From Bacillota bacterium (GTDB lineage: Bacteria; Bacillota; Clostridia; Christensenellales; UMGS416), in assembly GCA_016281935.1 (NCBI GenBank), contig JAEEJN010000103.1, forward strand, positions 1 to 32,085: a DNA stretch of 32,085 nucleotides. Reading direction: 5' to 3'. Numbering within the stretch: the first letter of the stretch is position 1; every line of letters starts with the position of its first letter. Below the pieces are notes generated by a model. The model was not told the origin of the DNA. It did no database searches and saw only the letters and a list, made by a program, of their open reading frames with translations. This document shows positions 1 through 7,347 of this stretch, in pieces. The position numbers and the translations under genes were made by a program.

Positions 1-1122
1 ATTCACACCGTAGATCGGCTGCATATGCATGGGCTTCCAGATCGGACGTCCTTCCGCATTGAACGCGGCAATCGCATCCAGGATCTCCTGGGGACTGCTC
101 TTCCCGGATTCCGTCTTCCAGAGGTAGTCCCTGTCACCGCGCACCATGGGCGCCATGGCGTACTCGTCGATCAGCATGCAGGACAGCCAGTAGTTGGGAA
201 CACTGTTCCCGGCATCGAAAGGATTCATCGACACGGGAAGATCCGAAAGACCTTCCTTGTACCGCTCATAGATCGCGCGCTTCTGGGCGATATGCTCGTC
301 CAGATAGGGGATCTGGCCCCTCACCACGCCCGCGATGATGTTGCTCATGCGGTAGTTGTATCCGACCTCCTCGTGCTGATACCAGGGAGCGGCCTCTCGG
401 CTCTGCGTGCTCCATTTGCGGACCTTGTCCGCGTCTTCCTTATTGTTCGTGATGAACAGTCCGCCGCTCGATCCCGTGATGATCTTGTTCCCGTTGAAGG
501 AGATCACGCCGTAGTCTCCGAGAAGACCCGTCTGCCTGCCTTTATAGGTGGCGCCGAGGGATTCCGCCGCGTCTTCCACGATCAAGGCACCATGTCTGTC
601 TGCGATCGCACGGATCTCGTCCATCTTTCCGGGACTGCCGTAGAGATGTGCGAGAACGATCAGCTTCACTTCGGGATACTGCTCGAAAGCCTTTTCCAGC
701 GCTGCGGGATCCATGTTCCAGGTATCGCGTTCCGTGTCGATATACACGGCTTCCCCGTCCTCATAAGCGACCGGGTTGATGCTGGCGCAGAACGTCATGT
801 CACTGCAGAATACTTTATGTCCCTGCAACGTACCCTGGTTCGGCTTCGCCTGTCCGTAAAGTCTCTCCCCCGCAAGTTTCGTGGCGAGATGCAGCGCGGC
901 CGTACCACAGGACAAGCCCACGGCATACCGGCAGCCGATATATTCCGCCATCTGCTGTTCCACGGCGTCGATGTTCGCGCCGACCGTGGAGACCCAGTTG
1001 CTCCGGATCGCCTCATCCACCCAGATCTGCTCGTCCCCGTGCATCGTGGGGCTGGAAAGCCAGACCTTCTGCGGGAACCTTTCGATACCGGAAAAACGTG
1101 GGTCGTTCTTGAAATCGTGCAT
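1..1122 (-). CDS. DegT/DnrJ/EryC1/StrS-family sugar aminotransferase (3' end outside window)
   Basis: This is a PLP-dependent enzyme of the family that transfers an amino group from glutamate to a keto-sugar nucleotide. 374 residues are visible; family members usually have about 370-400, so only the last few dozen may be missing beyond base 1. Visible marks are VEDAAES (182-188, PLP-binding Asp region), SFNGNK with the Schiff-base lysine at K213, YNYRMSN (255-261) and RPIWKPMH (359-366). The ATG at 1122 is preceded by a purine-rich GAAGGAAG stretch. It lies 155 bases downstream of the 4,6-dehydratase gene on the same strand. That pairing is typical of UDP-4-amino-4,6-dideoxy-sugar synthesis (PglF/PglE type, bacillosamine-like). 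The exact sugar is an inference. No terminator is seen between the two genes, so they probably share a transcript. Confidence 0.93.
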   Translation of the reverse strand, partial: MHDFKNDPRFSGIERFPQKVWLSSPTMHGDEQIWVDEAIRSNWVSTVGANIDAVEQQMAEYIGCRYAVGLSCGTAALHLATKLAGERLYGQAKPNQGTLQGHKVFCSDMTFCASINPVAYEDGEAVYIDTERDTWNMDPAALEKAFEQYPEVKLIVLAHLYGSPGKMDEIRAIADRHGALIVEDAAESLGATYKGRQTGLLGDYGVISFNGNKIITGSSGGLFITNNKEDADKVRKWSTQSREAAPWYQHEEVGYNYRMSNIIAGVVRGQIPYLDEHIAQKRAIYERYKEGLSDLPVSMNPFDAGNSVPNYWLSCMLIDEYAMAPMVRGDRDYLWKTESGKSSPQEILDAIAAFNAEGRPIWKPMHMQPIYGVN

Positions 1123-1277
1123 CGTTGCGTACCTGCTTCCTTCGTTCCTGAGACGGCCGCTCAGTGCCGGTCCGTTCTCAGTTCATTCTTGTTGTCTTTA
1201 TGGGATCGCTTTATGCGAGTATTATTGTTCGTTCGATGCCGTGACCCGCCGAACCGCAGATCACAGCCGTCATTCAT

Positions 1278-3308
1278 CTACTGATCTTCTCCGGTGAACA
1301 CGGCCGTCACCTTGCGCTTCATGTCCACGCTGCTCTTCTTGTGTTCCGGATGGTAAGTGCTGACCATGCTTTCCACGATGTCGCAGATGTTCTTCTTGTT
1401 CTTGTAGGCGGCATCCATGAGGCCGTCCAGATCCTCCAGGAACCGATCGATATCGAAGGGGATCGGGTTGCCGATATGGATCAGATCGTTGTCGGTCTTT
1501 CTCAGGCCTTCCTCGGCCATGAGTTTCTCTTCGTATAGCTTTTCGCCGGGTCTGAGACCAGTGTAGACGATCTTGATGTCCACGTCCGGCTTGTATCCGC
1601 TGAGACGGATCAGGTTCCGCGCCAGCGTATCGATCTTCACGGGGCTGCCCATGTCGAGCACGAAGATCTCGCCTCCGTGCGCATAGGTCCCGGCGAGCAT
1701 GACCAGAGACACCGCTTCCTTAATCGTCATGAAGTACCGGATGATGTCGGGATGGGTGACCGTGACCGGTCCTCCCTCCTCAATCTGTCTCTTGAACACG
1801 GGGATGACAGAACCGTTGCTCCCGAGCACGTTGCCGAAACGCACGGCCACGAACTCGGTCTTCACGTCCTCGAACACGTCGTCCAGCCCGTTGTGGTTCT
1901 TGTCCTCACTCACGATATGCGTATAGAGCTGCGGGATCTCGTAAGCCTTGCCTTCCTTGATCTTGCTGTCAAAGCTCTGGATGATCATTTCACACAGGCG
2001 CTTGCTCGCCCCCATGATGTTCGTGGGGTTGACCGCCTTGTCGGTGCTGATCAGGACGAAGCGCTCGCATCCGTGCACCATGGCCGCATAGGCCGTCTTA
2101 TACGTCCCGATGGCGTTGTTCTTGATCGCCTCGTTGGGGCTGTCCTCCATCAGGGGCACGTGCTTGTGGGCCGCCGCGTGATATACGATCTGCGGCCTGT
2201 ACTCGTCGAACACTTCGAACATCCTGCGGCTGTCGCGAACAGAGCCGATCAGGACGACCAGGTCCAGATCCGGATAGTTTTTCTTCAGTTCCAGCTGGAT
2301 CGCGTAGGCGTTGTTCTCATAGACATCGAAGATGATGAGCTGCTTGGGCGCGTGGGCAGCCACCTGCCGGCAGAGCTCTGACCCGATGCTTCCGCCTCCG
2401 CCCGTCACCAGGACGACCTTGCCGTGGATGAACTCAAAGACTTCCGTCATGTCGGCCTGGATGGGATCGCGTCCGAGAAGATCTTCGACGGACACGTCCT
2501 TCATGGCACTGACAGTCACCTGGCCCAGCAGCAGCTGGTACATGCCGGGGAGCTGTTTCAGTTCACAGCCGGTCTCATTGCAGATGGCGAGGATGTCTCT
2601 CTTGTCTTCCGCAGAAGCCGAGGGTATCGCAAGGTAGATCTTCGACACGTTGTATCTCTTCACGCTTGCCAGGATCTCGTCGCGGTTGCCCACGATCGGG
2701 ACGCCACTGATGTATCTTCCCAGCTTGTTCGGGTTGTCGTCGATGAAGCATACGACCCGGTCGTTCAGTTCCTTGGACGCGCGCACACTGCGGAGCAGCA
2801 TCTGCCCCGCCTCGCCCGCGCCGATGATCATGATGTTGCCGGAAGGTTCGTCTCCCCGGACAAGCCCTTCACGGAAGAACATGAGGAGACGGAACGAGAA
2901 CCTCGAAAGGATCAGCAGGCCCATCTGGACCATGGAACCCCAGATGTAATAGGAAAGGGGCATCCTGAGAAAGATCGCCGTGATCATAATCACGTGGAGT
3001 ATCGACGCGATCAGGGATCCCGTGACCGTACGCACGAGTTCGCCGTAGCTCGCGTATCTCCACATGCCGCGGTACATCCGGAATGCCGAGAACAGCACGA
3101 TCGATCCCAGAGCGTACCAGGGGATAAAGGAAAGATAGGCATGCAGATAATCTTTCGGGATCTTGGAATAGATGCAGTCATGGCGGAGCCAGAGCGCAAG
3201 AAAATAGGCGACAAGGATCGATATGAAATCGCAGCACGCGAGGATGACGGCGAGCAGTTTCCAGTGCTCGACCTTCAGCGCGCTTTTCACTTTCCGTAAC
3301 CAGTCCAT
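1278..3308 (-). CDS. Membrane-bound UDP-sugar 4,6-dehydratase (FlaA1/CapD/PglF-like)
   Basis: The protein has 676 residues and the full architecture of polysaccharide-type nucleoside-diphosphate-sugar dehydratases. About four N-terminal membrane helices (roughly 17-150) are followed by a Rossmann CoA-binding-like domain (IGAGEAG, 162-168) and a catalytic short-chain dehydrogenase domain. The latter has TGGGGSIG at 302-309, STDKA at 421-425 and M432-x3-K436. A Met in place of the usual catalytic Tyr is characteristic of PglF/FlaA1 enzymes, which make UDP-4-keto-6-deoxy-HexNAc from UDP-HexNAc. An upstream in-frame extension of 38 residues is possible, but the ATG at 3308 starts directly at the conserved MDWLRK-helix region and has a GGGAGG motif 13 bases upstream, so it is preferred. 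The gene lies between the NusG-like regulator and the aminotransferase, whose likely substrate it makes. Confidence 0.94.
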   Translation of the reverse strand: MDWLRKVKSALKVEHWKLLAVILACCDFISILVAYFLALWLRHDCIYSKIPKDYLHAYLSFIPWYALGSIVLFSAFRMYRGMWRYASYGELVRTVTGSLIASILHVIMITAIFLRMPLSYYIWGSMVQMGLLILSRFSFRLLMFFREGLVRGDEPSGNIMIIGAGEAGQMLLRSVRASKELNDRVVCFIDDNPNKLGRYISGVPIVGNRDEILASVKRYNVSKIYLAIPSASAEDKRDILAICNETGCELKQLPGMYQLLLGQVTVSAMKDVSVEDLLGRDPIQADMTEVFEFIHGKVVLVTGGGGSIGSELCRQVAAHAPKQLIIFDVYENNAYAIQLELKKNYPDLDLVVLIGSVRDSRRMFEVFDEYRPQIVYHAAAHKHVPLMEDSPNEAIKNNAIGTYKTAYAAMVHGCERFVLISTDKAVNPTNIMGASKRLCEMIIQSFDSKIKEGKAYEIPQLYTHIVSEDKNHNGLDDVFEDVKTEFVAVRFGNVLGSNGSVIPVFKRQIEEGGPVTVTHPDIIRYFMTIKEAVSLVMLAGTYAHGGEIFVLDMGSPVKIDTLARNLIRLSGYKPDVDIKIVYTGLRPGEKLYEEKLMAEEGLRKTDNDLIHIGNPIPFDIDRFLEDLDGLMDAAYKNKKNICDIVESMVSTYHPEHKKSSVDMKRKVTAVFTGEDQ

Positions 3309-3486
3309 TATGTCGAATGTTCCTCCCGTTGAGGGGACCGTCTTCCGGGCGGATATCCCCGGATCCGTTCCGTCGTTCTCTGAGATCCGCCCTCTTCTTT
3401 CCGGACAGCATCCCGTTCTCATCTATCGCAAACAAGCTGTTCCTTATGAAGCAGCTTCAATGTATATTCTGCAGTTCTGAGTAATC

Positions 3487-3506
3487 CCGGGCAATGCATA
3501 GCCCGG
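3487..3506 (-). promoter_or_regulatory. GC-rich hairpin between nusG-like and dehydratase genes
   Basis: Six-base perfect arms CCGGGC and GCCCGG enclose an eight-base loop that itself contains ATGCAT. On the transcribed (minus) strand no U-tract follows, so it is not a standard terminator. It sits 8 bases after the stop codon of the NusG paralogue and about 180 bases before the dehydratase start. It could be an RNA element for antitermination, a processing or stability hairpin, or a degenerate terminator. The role is inferred. Confidence 0.4.
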
Positions 3507-3514
3507 CCTTCTGT

Positions 3515-4084
3515 CTATTCCTTTTCCGTTTTCTCTGTCTTGTTTTCCGGGTCGTTCCCGTTATTGGGTACCGCATCCTCTTCCGGCTCGATCAGCTCGT
3601 ATCCGAGCCATAGGCTCCGCTTCATCCCGAGAAGATCCAGGACTACATGGGCCGTATGCCTGCCCTTGTTGATCTCCACGACCTGTCCGCGGAACTGTCT
3701 GAGCCCCTCATCCTTCACGTGGACGAAGCTGCCTTCCTTGACCGCAGCCAGTTTGCCGATCAGTCCGTCCTCTTCCAGGACCCATTCGGCGAACGCCCTG
3801 TCGGAACCTTCCAGCCAGCCTTCCCTGTCCTCTCCCTGATAGGTCAGCACCCGGATGACGCCTTCCAGCGTATACAGTTCCCTTAAGGGATAGGGTTCTT
3901 CCGAATACACGAAAAGATAGCCGGGCAGCAGGACCTCCGTCCTGTCTTCCCAGACGCCCTTGACACGGAAGGGCTTCACCTTCTGAGGGAAGACCGCCCT
4001 GCCGAGTTCTTTCGCCTCGATCTGTCTCGCGACCCGTTTCTCATGTCCCGTCCTGCAGAACACGCACCGAACGTACGGAACCAT
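3515..4084 (-). CDS. NusG-paralogue transcription antiterminator (LoaP/UpxY/RfaH-like)
   Basis: The 189-residue protein has an N-terminal NGN domain (about 4-105, including LLPGYLFVY) and a C-terminal KOW region (about 118-165, including FRGQVVEINKG). NusG paralogues of this size ride on RNA polymerase and prevent termination in long polysaccharide or secondary-metabolite operons. The ATG at 4084 is chosen because GGAGG lies 6 bases upstream and the NGN fold starts at residue 3-4; a longer frame to 4180 would add residues unlike the family. Core NusG is unlikely, since there is no secE/rplK context and the gene heads a sugar-nucleotide operon. The C-terminal tail beyond residue 170 is acidic, then Lys/Glu-rich. 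Its likely target is its own downstream glycan operon (inference from position). Confidence 0.88.
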   Translation of the reverse strand: MVPYVRCVFCRTGHEKRVARQIEAKELGRAVFPQKVKPFRVKGVWEDRTEVLLPGYLFVYSEEPYPLRELYTLEGVIRVLTYQGEDREGWLEGSDRAFAEWVLEEDGLIGKLAAVKEGSFVHVKDEGLRQFRGQVVEINKGRHTAHVVLDLLGMKRSLWLGYELIEPEEDAVPNNGNDPENKTEKTEKE

Positions 4085-4115
4085 GTCAATCCTCCGGAAG
4101 ATACGGCTTCGCCCT

Positions 4116-4237
4116 CCGCACGGCACCCCGTGCGGCTGCGATCCTATGATGCGGGACAGCCTGACTCCGCGCTCTGGCACGAGAGCGGCCCGGACCCGTA
4201 TGTCAGCGGCGGAGGAGAATCGCCGATGTCTCCTCCG
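4116..4237 (-). promoter_or_regulatory. Structured 5' leader of the nusG-like transcript (two hairpins)
   Basis: Two perfect hairpins lie between the predicted promoter and the NusG-like start codon. At 4116-4135 arms CCGCACGG and CCGTGCGG (8 bp) enclose a 4-base loop. At 4210-4237 arms CGGAGGAGA and TCTCCTCCG (9 bp) enclose a 10-base loop. Neither is followed by a U-tract. A leader of this length with two stable stems fits an RNA-based control of the glycan operon, but no known riboswitch consensus was recognised. Confidence 0.4.
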
Positions 4238-4260
4238 TCAGCGTATATGTATACATATAA

Positions 4261-4290
4261 ATTATACTATCAGACGAAGGGTAAAAGCAA
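4261..4290 (-). promoter_or_regulatory. Candidate sigma-A-type promoter for the glycan operon
   Basis: Reading the minus strand, TTGCTT (4285-4290) is followed after 18 bases by a perfect TATAAT (4261-4266). Transcription would begin roughly 170 bases before the NusG-like start codon. The surrounding DNA is AT-rich in an otherwise GC-rich window. Confidence 0.55.
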
Positions 4291-4565
4291 CCGCTTCCGG
4301 GCGGGATTCCTGCAAATTTAACGATTATTCAAATATTTTTAGATGTAAAAAATAGACAGGATTTTTTTCTGTCACGAGAAAAATTTTTACTGTTGAGGAC
4401 CATGGAATCAATTAGACCGCTAATCCAGAATCGCGGACAGTTTTTCGCCCCTTCCGCGCTCTCCCCGTTTCCCCGCGGCACGGATCCAAATCGTGTTTTC
4501 TTCTGCCTCCGTTACTGAAATCGCAGATATTTCGTCAGGATCCGTTTGGATCGGTCCTCACGTTT

Positions 4566-4584
4566 CATATCGTTTTTCGATATG
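4566..4584. repeat. Inverted repeat CATATCG/CGATATG
   Basis: Perfect 7-base arms flank a five-T loop. It is the leftmost palindrome of the series upstream of the mobilization genes. It could extrude as a hairpin in single-stranded DNA during transfer (inference). Confidence 0.55.
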
Positions 4585-4734
4585 TTTCACGGCCTCCACG
4601 GACCGTCTCGCCAAATCGATTTTACGCGCTGATTGGACAATGTCCGGGCACGGACGTGAGACAAATCCCTGTAAAAAGGGAAAAACCGAAGCCCATCCCC
4701 AGGCGGTCGCCGTTTCCATTGGACAAGAAGTGTG

Positions 4735-4752
4735 ACTGTTTACTAAAACAGT
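4735..4752. repeat. Inverted repeat ACTGTTT/AAACAGT
   Basis: Perfect 7-base arms enclose a 4-base loop. An overlapping alternative pairing TTACT/AGTAA exists in the same bases, so two mutually exclusive hairpins are possible. It lies 8 bases after a TTGGACAA core. Confidence 0.5.
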
Positions 4753-4894
4753 AAAGTCCAAATTGCAACATAATAACTTATTTGCATTTATTTACGAGAT
4801 AGTGTATCATAAGACTGGTAGGAGATCCTCCTGAACCGCACGCTCGAGGAACGCGGCCGGACAGTCTCCGCACACAGAGAATGAAAGGCCGGGG

Positions 4895-4917
4895 CTTCAT
4901 GGCCAATGGCCATGAAG
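4895..4917. repeat. Perfect palindrome with 11-base arms and 1-base centre
   Basis: Arm CTTCATGGCCA is followed by a single A and then the exact complement TGGCCATGAAG. It is the longest perfect dyad in the region. The one-base centre argues for a protein-binding operator or cruciform site rather than an RNA hairpin. Confidence 0.6.
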
Positions 4918-4961
4918 TTGGCTTCACGGGTCGACCGGACATTCGGCTCCATCTGGGAACC

Positions 4962-4976
4962 TTGTCCACTGGACAA
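4962..4976. promoter_or_regulatory. Dyad TTGTCCA/TGGACAA (possible RHH binding site 1)
   Basis: Perfect 7-base arms surround a single central C. The sequence is closely related to the dyad at 5123-5143; both start with ACCTTGTC and share the pattern TTGTCMA-N-TKGACAA. This suggests two sites for one DNA-binding protein, plausibly the RHH protein encoded at 5333. Confidence 0.5.
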
Positions 4977-5122
4977 AAACAAGAAAGAAACAAACAGCAG
5001 CATACAGAAAACAAACGCAGACAGGATGCGGGAAAGGAAAGATCGGATGACGAGTCTGAACGGTACAGAGACCACTTTGCGGAAGACCCGACACACGGCA
5101 GCGGACCGTTTTTCGGGATCGT

Positions 5123-5143
5123 ACCTTGTCAAGTTGACAAGGT
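5123..5143. promoter_or_regulatory. Dyad ACCTTGTCAA/TTGACAAGGT (possible RHH binding site 2)
   Basis: Perfect 10-base arms surround a single central G. It is located 190 bases before the RHH gene and 161 bases from its related dyad. The right arm includes TTGACA, so a bound protein could cover a -35-like element, although no matching -10 at proper spacing is obvious. Confidence 0.5.
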
Positions 5144-5332
5144 CAGCGAAAACGCCTAATTCCCGGTGTTTTCCGCAGTGGATATCCGTGCTCCGGCCTC
5201 ATATCTGAAACAAAAAAAGAACGCTTGTTCGTTTTTAGGCAGCAGAAACCGGCAAGCCGCTCCTTGCATAACGGACAGATCCATTCCGGATCTCGGAAGA
5301 ACACGCCCCGTCAAAGGCAGAAAGGATAATCC

Positions 5333-5911
5333 ATGGGAAACGCCACATGCATCAGGATCCCGCTGACCCCGGAAGAGAGAGGGGAGATCGACCGGGCGAT
5401 CAAAGCCAGCGGTCTCTCCCCGTCGGAATACATCCGGCAGCGATGCCGGGGCCGCAGACCCCGGGCCTACGTGCCGCCCGATTTCTATCTTCTGTGCGAG
5501 CGGCTCGAGCGCGTCCGGACTCCCGAATACGACGCGGACGTCCTTTCTCTCCTCGACGATCTCCGGCGGGCCCTTCTCGAACCCGCGCCGGACGCACGGC
5601 GGGTCAGGGCGGAGACGCGTTCCAGACGGATCCTCAGGAAAGACAAAAAGTCCTACAACGCGTTTCTCAGCATCTCCATCGGCAGAGAGGAGAAAGAACG
5701 CTTCGAAACCTCGGCGAAGCAGCTCGGGATCTCCCTGTCCGAATGGATGAGAAAGAAAGTGCTCGGCTATTCGCCCGAGCCTCTGGATCCGTACCGTTTC
5801 CTCGTCTGCGCGGAACTGCTCGCCCGATATCTGGAAGAACCCGTCCCCGCGGCGCTCCCGGTGATCCTCTCCATCCTCCGCATCGTACTCATCCCGAAAG
5901 AAAGAAGGTAG
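5333..5911 (+). CDS. Tandem ribbon-helix-helix (MobC-like) mobilization accessory protein
   Basis: The 192-residue protein consists of two copies of one module. Each has a short beta strand, a helix, the turn-and-helix pattern SGLSPSEYIRQR (26-37) or LGISLSEWMRKK (131-142), and then a helical segment with F-x2-LC or FLVC (51-55 and 156-159). The offset between copies is about 105 residues. MobC-type RHH proteins normally carry one such domain and dimerise to bind oriT; here both may be supplied in one chain. The ATG at 5333 has AAAGGA 6 bases upstream. The stop codon lies 5 bases before the relaxase start, so the two are almost certainly co-translated. Role in oriT binding and in repression of its own promoter is inferred from family and context. 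Confidence 0.75.
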   Translation: MGNATCIRIPLTPEERGEIDRAIKASGLSPSEYIRQRCRGRRPRAYVPPDFYLLCERLERVRTPEYDADVLSLLDDLRRALLEPAPDARRVRAETRSRRILRKDKKSYNAFLSISIGREEKERFETSAKQLGISLSEWMRKKVLGYSPEPLDPYRFLVCAELLARYLEEPVPAALPVILSILRIVLIPKERR

Positions 5912-5916
5912 GAACC

Positions 5917-7302
5917 ATGGCAGTCACACTCATGTCCTCAGTCCGCTCGTCCGCGGCCGAAGCCGCGGCCTACATCAAGAATCCCGAAAAAACGACTTTG
6001 GATCCCGAAAAGAACGGAAAGGGCCTGGGTCCTGCGCACGGTGACGGACCGGAACGTGTCCTCCTCGTGTCGGGCGTCCGGTGCTCCGTCGACCGCGCCG
6101 TCGAGGAGATGACCGCGGTCCAGAAGCATTTCGGCGAATCCGGGGAAGTCAAGGTCTACCACGCGATCCAGTGCTTCAACCATCAGGAAGTGGATCCCAG
6201 GAAAGCCCACCGTCTCGGCGTCGAGACCGCGGTCAAGGTCTGGGGCGGCAAGTATCAGGTGCTCGTGGCCACCCACCTCAACACCCAATGCGTCCACAAC
6301 CACTTCGTCATCAATGCGTACTCCTACCTGGACGGAAAGAAGTACACGTCCACAAACAAGAACTTCCGTTTCTTCCGCGAGGTCTCGGACCGGATCTGCC
6401 GCGAGAACGGGCTGTCCGTCCTGGACGACAAATATCCCCTGACCGGCATGCGGAAACTCTACTGGGTGCACAAGGACGGCAAGATGACGCCCCTGGACGT
6501 CATGAAAGAGGAAGTCCTCTTCTGCCTGAAGAACGCCGAGAGCGTCGAAGGCTTCGCGGCCAATCTGCAGAAGTTCGGCTACGAACTGGACATGGAGCGC
6601 TTCGCCGTGCGCGTGCCGGGCATGAAGGCTCCCGTCTTTCTCGAACGTTTCGGGCTGAACAGCACCGAGGACATCAGAAAAAACCTTCTCCGGCCTTCAT
6701 ACAGCCTGCGGGAAGATCTGCATCGGATGGAACGGTTCAGATCGGCACTGCCCGCTTCCCCCATCCGCCGTTTCGATCTCTCAAGGAACAACGTCCCTCA
6801 GGATTACGGGACGTGGCCGCCCCAAAAAGTCTTCGCCCTGATGAGCGCCCTGAACAAAGAGAGCCTGAAAACGCCCGCCGCATTCTACGCCTACCGTCCT
6901 CAGTATCCCCTTGCGCGCATGGAAGCGGCCCACGCGCCTGAGATCCACGCCGAATACCGGTTCCTTACGGAAAAGGATCTTCAGACCTCGGACGGCCTGC
7001 GGGAATGGGTCTCGAAAACGGAAGACCGGATCAGGGAATCCGTCAAGAAGAGGAACGCTCTGCAGAGCAAAGCCCGCAGGACGAAGGATCCGGACGAACG
7101 TGTCCGGCTGCGGACCGAGGCGAAGAAGATCACAGAAGAGCTGAAGGGCGTGCGCGGGGAACTTAAGACCGCGAAGTCCGCCCTGGACCGTCTCCCCTAT
7201 CTGGTCGAACTCCTGAACAGAGAAAGGCAGATCGAGATCCCCGACCCCGTGCTGGAACAGTACAGGCAGAGGAACAGAAGCTCCCGAGGCTTCGACAGAT
7301 AA
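5917..7302 (+). CDS. Relaxase / mobilization nuclease (MobP-like)
   Basis: The 461-residue protein is a histidine-triad relaxase that would nick and covalently hold one DNA strand at oriT. The candidate catalytic tyrosine is Y19 within YIKNPEKT, a motif shared by clostridial relaxases of this type. The metal-binding triad is H120-x6-H127-x-H129 followed by FVIN. A Lys/Arg/Glu-rich, probably coiled-coil tail occupies about 350-440. The ATG at 5917 is preferred over upstream in-frame codons because those overlap the RHH gene entirely, and GAAGGTAGG sits just before it. Length is normal for mobilizable elements and the frame is intact. It has no helicase or primase domain and no coupling protein neighbour, so conjugation machinery would have to come from elsewhere. 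Confidence 0.9.
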   Translation: MAVTLMSSVRSSAAEAAAYIKNPEKTTLDPEKNGKGLGPAHGDGPERVLLVSGVRCSVDRAVEEMTAVQKHFGESGEVKVYHAIQCFNHQEVDPRKAHRLGVETAVKVWGGKYQVLVATHLNTQCVHNHFVINAYSYLDGKKYTSTNKNFRFFREVSDRICRENGLSVLDDKYPLTGMRKLYWVHKDGKMTPLDVMKEEVLFCLKNAESVEGFAANLQKFGYELDMERFAVRVPGMKAPVFLERFGLNSTEDIRKNLLRPSYSLREDLHRMERFRSALPASPIRRFDLSRNNVPQDYGTWPPQKVFALMSALNKESLKTPAAFYAYRPQYPLARMEAAHAPEIHAEYRFLTEKDLQTSDGLREWVSKTEDRIRESVKKRNALQSKARRTKDPDERVRLRTEAKKITEELKGVRGELKTAKSALDRLPYLVELLNRERQIEIPDPVLEQYRQRNRSSRGFDR

Positions 7303-7339
7303 AAAAGGATCCGGGAGAAGATCCTCCCGGTTCCCTTTT
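7301..7339. terminator. Bidirectional intrinsic terminator between relaxase and acetyltransferase genes
   Basis: Arms CCGGGAG and CTCCCGG (7 bp) enclose a 6-base loop, with GG/CC extension, an A-run on the left and CCTTTT on the right. It can stop transcripts from both convergent genes. Confidence 0.8.
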
Positions 7340-7347
7340 GCAGATAA

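Larger units (their letters stand above)
4300..5332. other. Long non-coding spacer with many palindromes; probable oriT/control region
   Basis: No convincing gene is seen in over 1 kb. Short open frames on both strands lack a family resemblance or a fitting ribosome binding site. The stretch holds at least five perfect inverted repeats, listed separately, and several copies of the core TTGGACAA (4633-4640, 4719-4726) or its near forms (4970-4976, 5134-5140). Base composition is more mixed than in the flanking genes. It lies directly upstream of, and is oriented towards, a mobilization gene pair, where an origin of transfer and autoregulatory operators are expected. A weak A-run/GAAC-loop-GTTC/T-run structure at 5212-5236 may act as a terminator. 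The nick site itself could not be identified. Confidence 0.5.
4550..7339 (+). mobile_element. Mobilization module (probable oriT, RHH accessory gene, relaxase)
   Basis: A palindrome-rich region followed by a ribbon-helix-helix accessory gene and a relaxase gene, closed by a bidirectional terminator, is the layout of a mobilizable element. The module is inserted between a glycan operon and accessory genes pointing the other way. No integrase, recombinase, replication protein or coupling protein is in view and no flanking direct repeat was recognised, so the borders are only approximate. It may be part of a non-autonomous integrative mobilizable element or a remnant. Confidence 0.5.

Noticed and set aside
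3309-3422. N-terminal extension of the dehydratase by 38 residues
   Set aside because: Residues are unlike the family and the ATG at 3308 has its own purine-rich site.
4788-5132. Minus-strand 114-codon frame with one hydrophobic stretch
   Set aside because: It runs through the palindromes of the probable oriT region, lacks a ribosome binding site, and its hydrophobic part is antisense to an A-rich tract. Not recognised as any family.
4881-5208. Overlapping plus-strand frames of 92 and 100 codons before the RHH gene
   Set aside because: They overlap each other in different frames, start inside a perfect palindrome and have no ribosome binding site or family match.
5347-5916. Upstream extension of the relaxase frame
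   Set aside because: It overlaps the RHH gene in another frame, and the ATG at 5917 has the ribosome binding site and the conserved start of relaxases.
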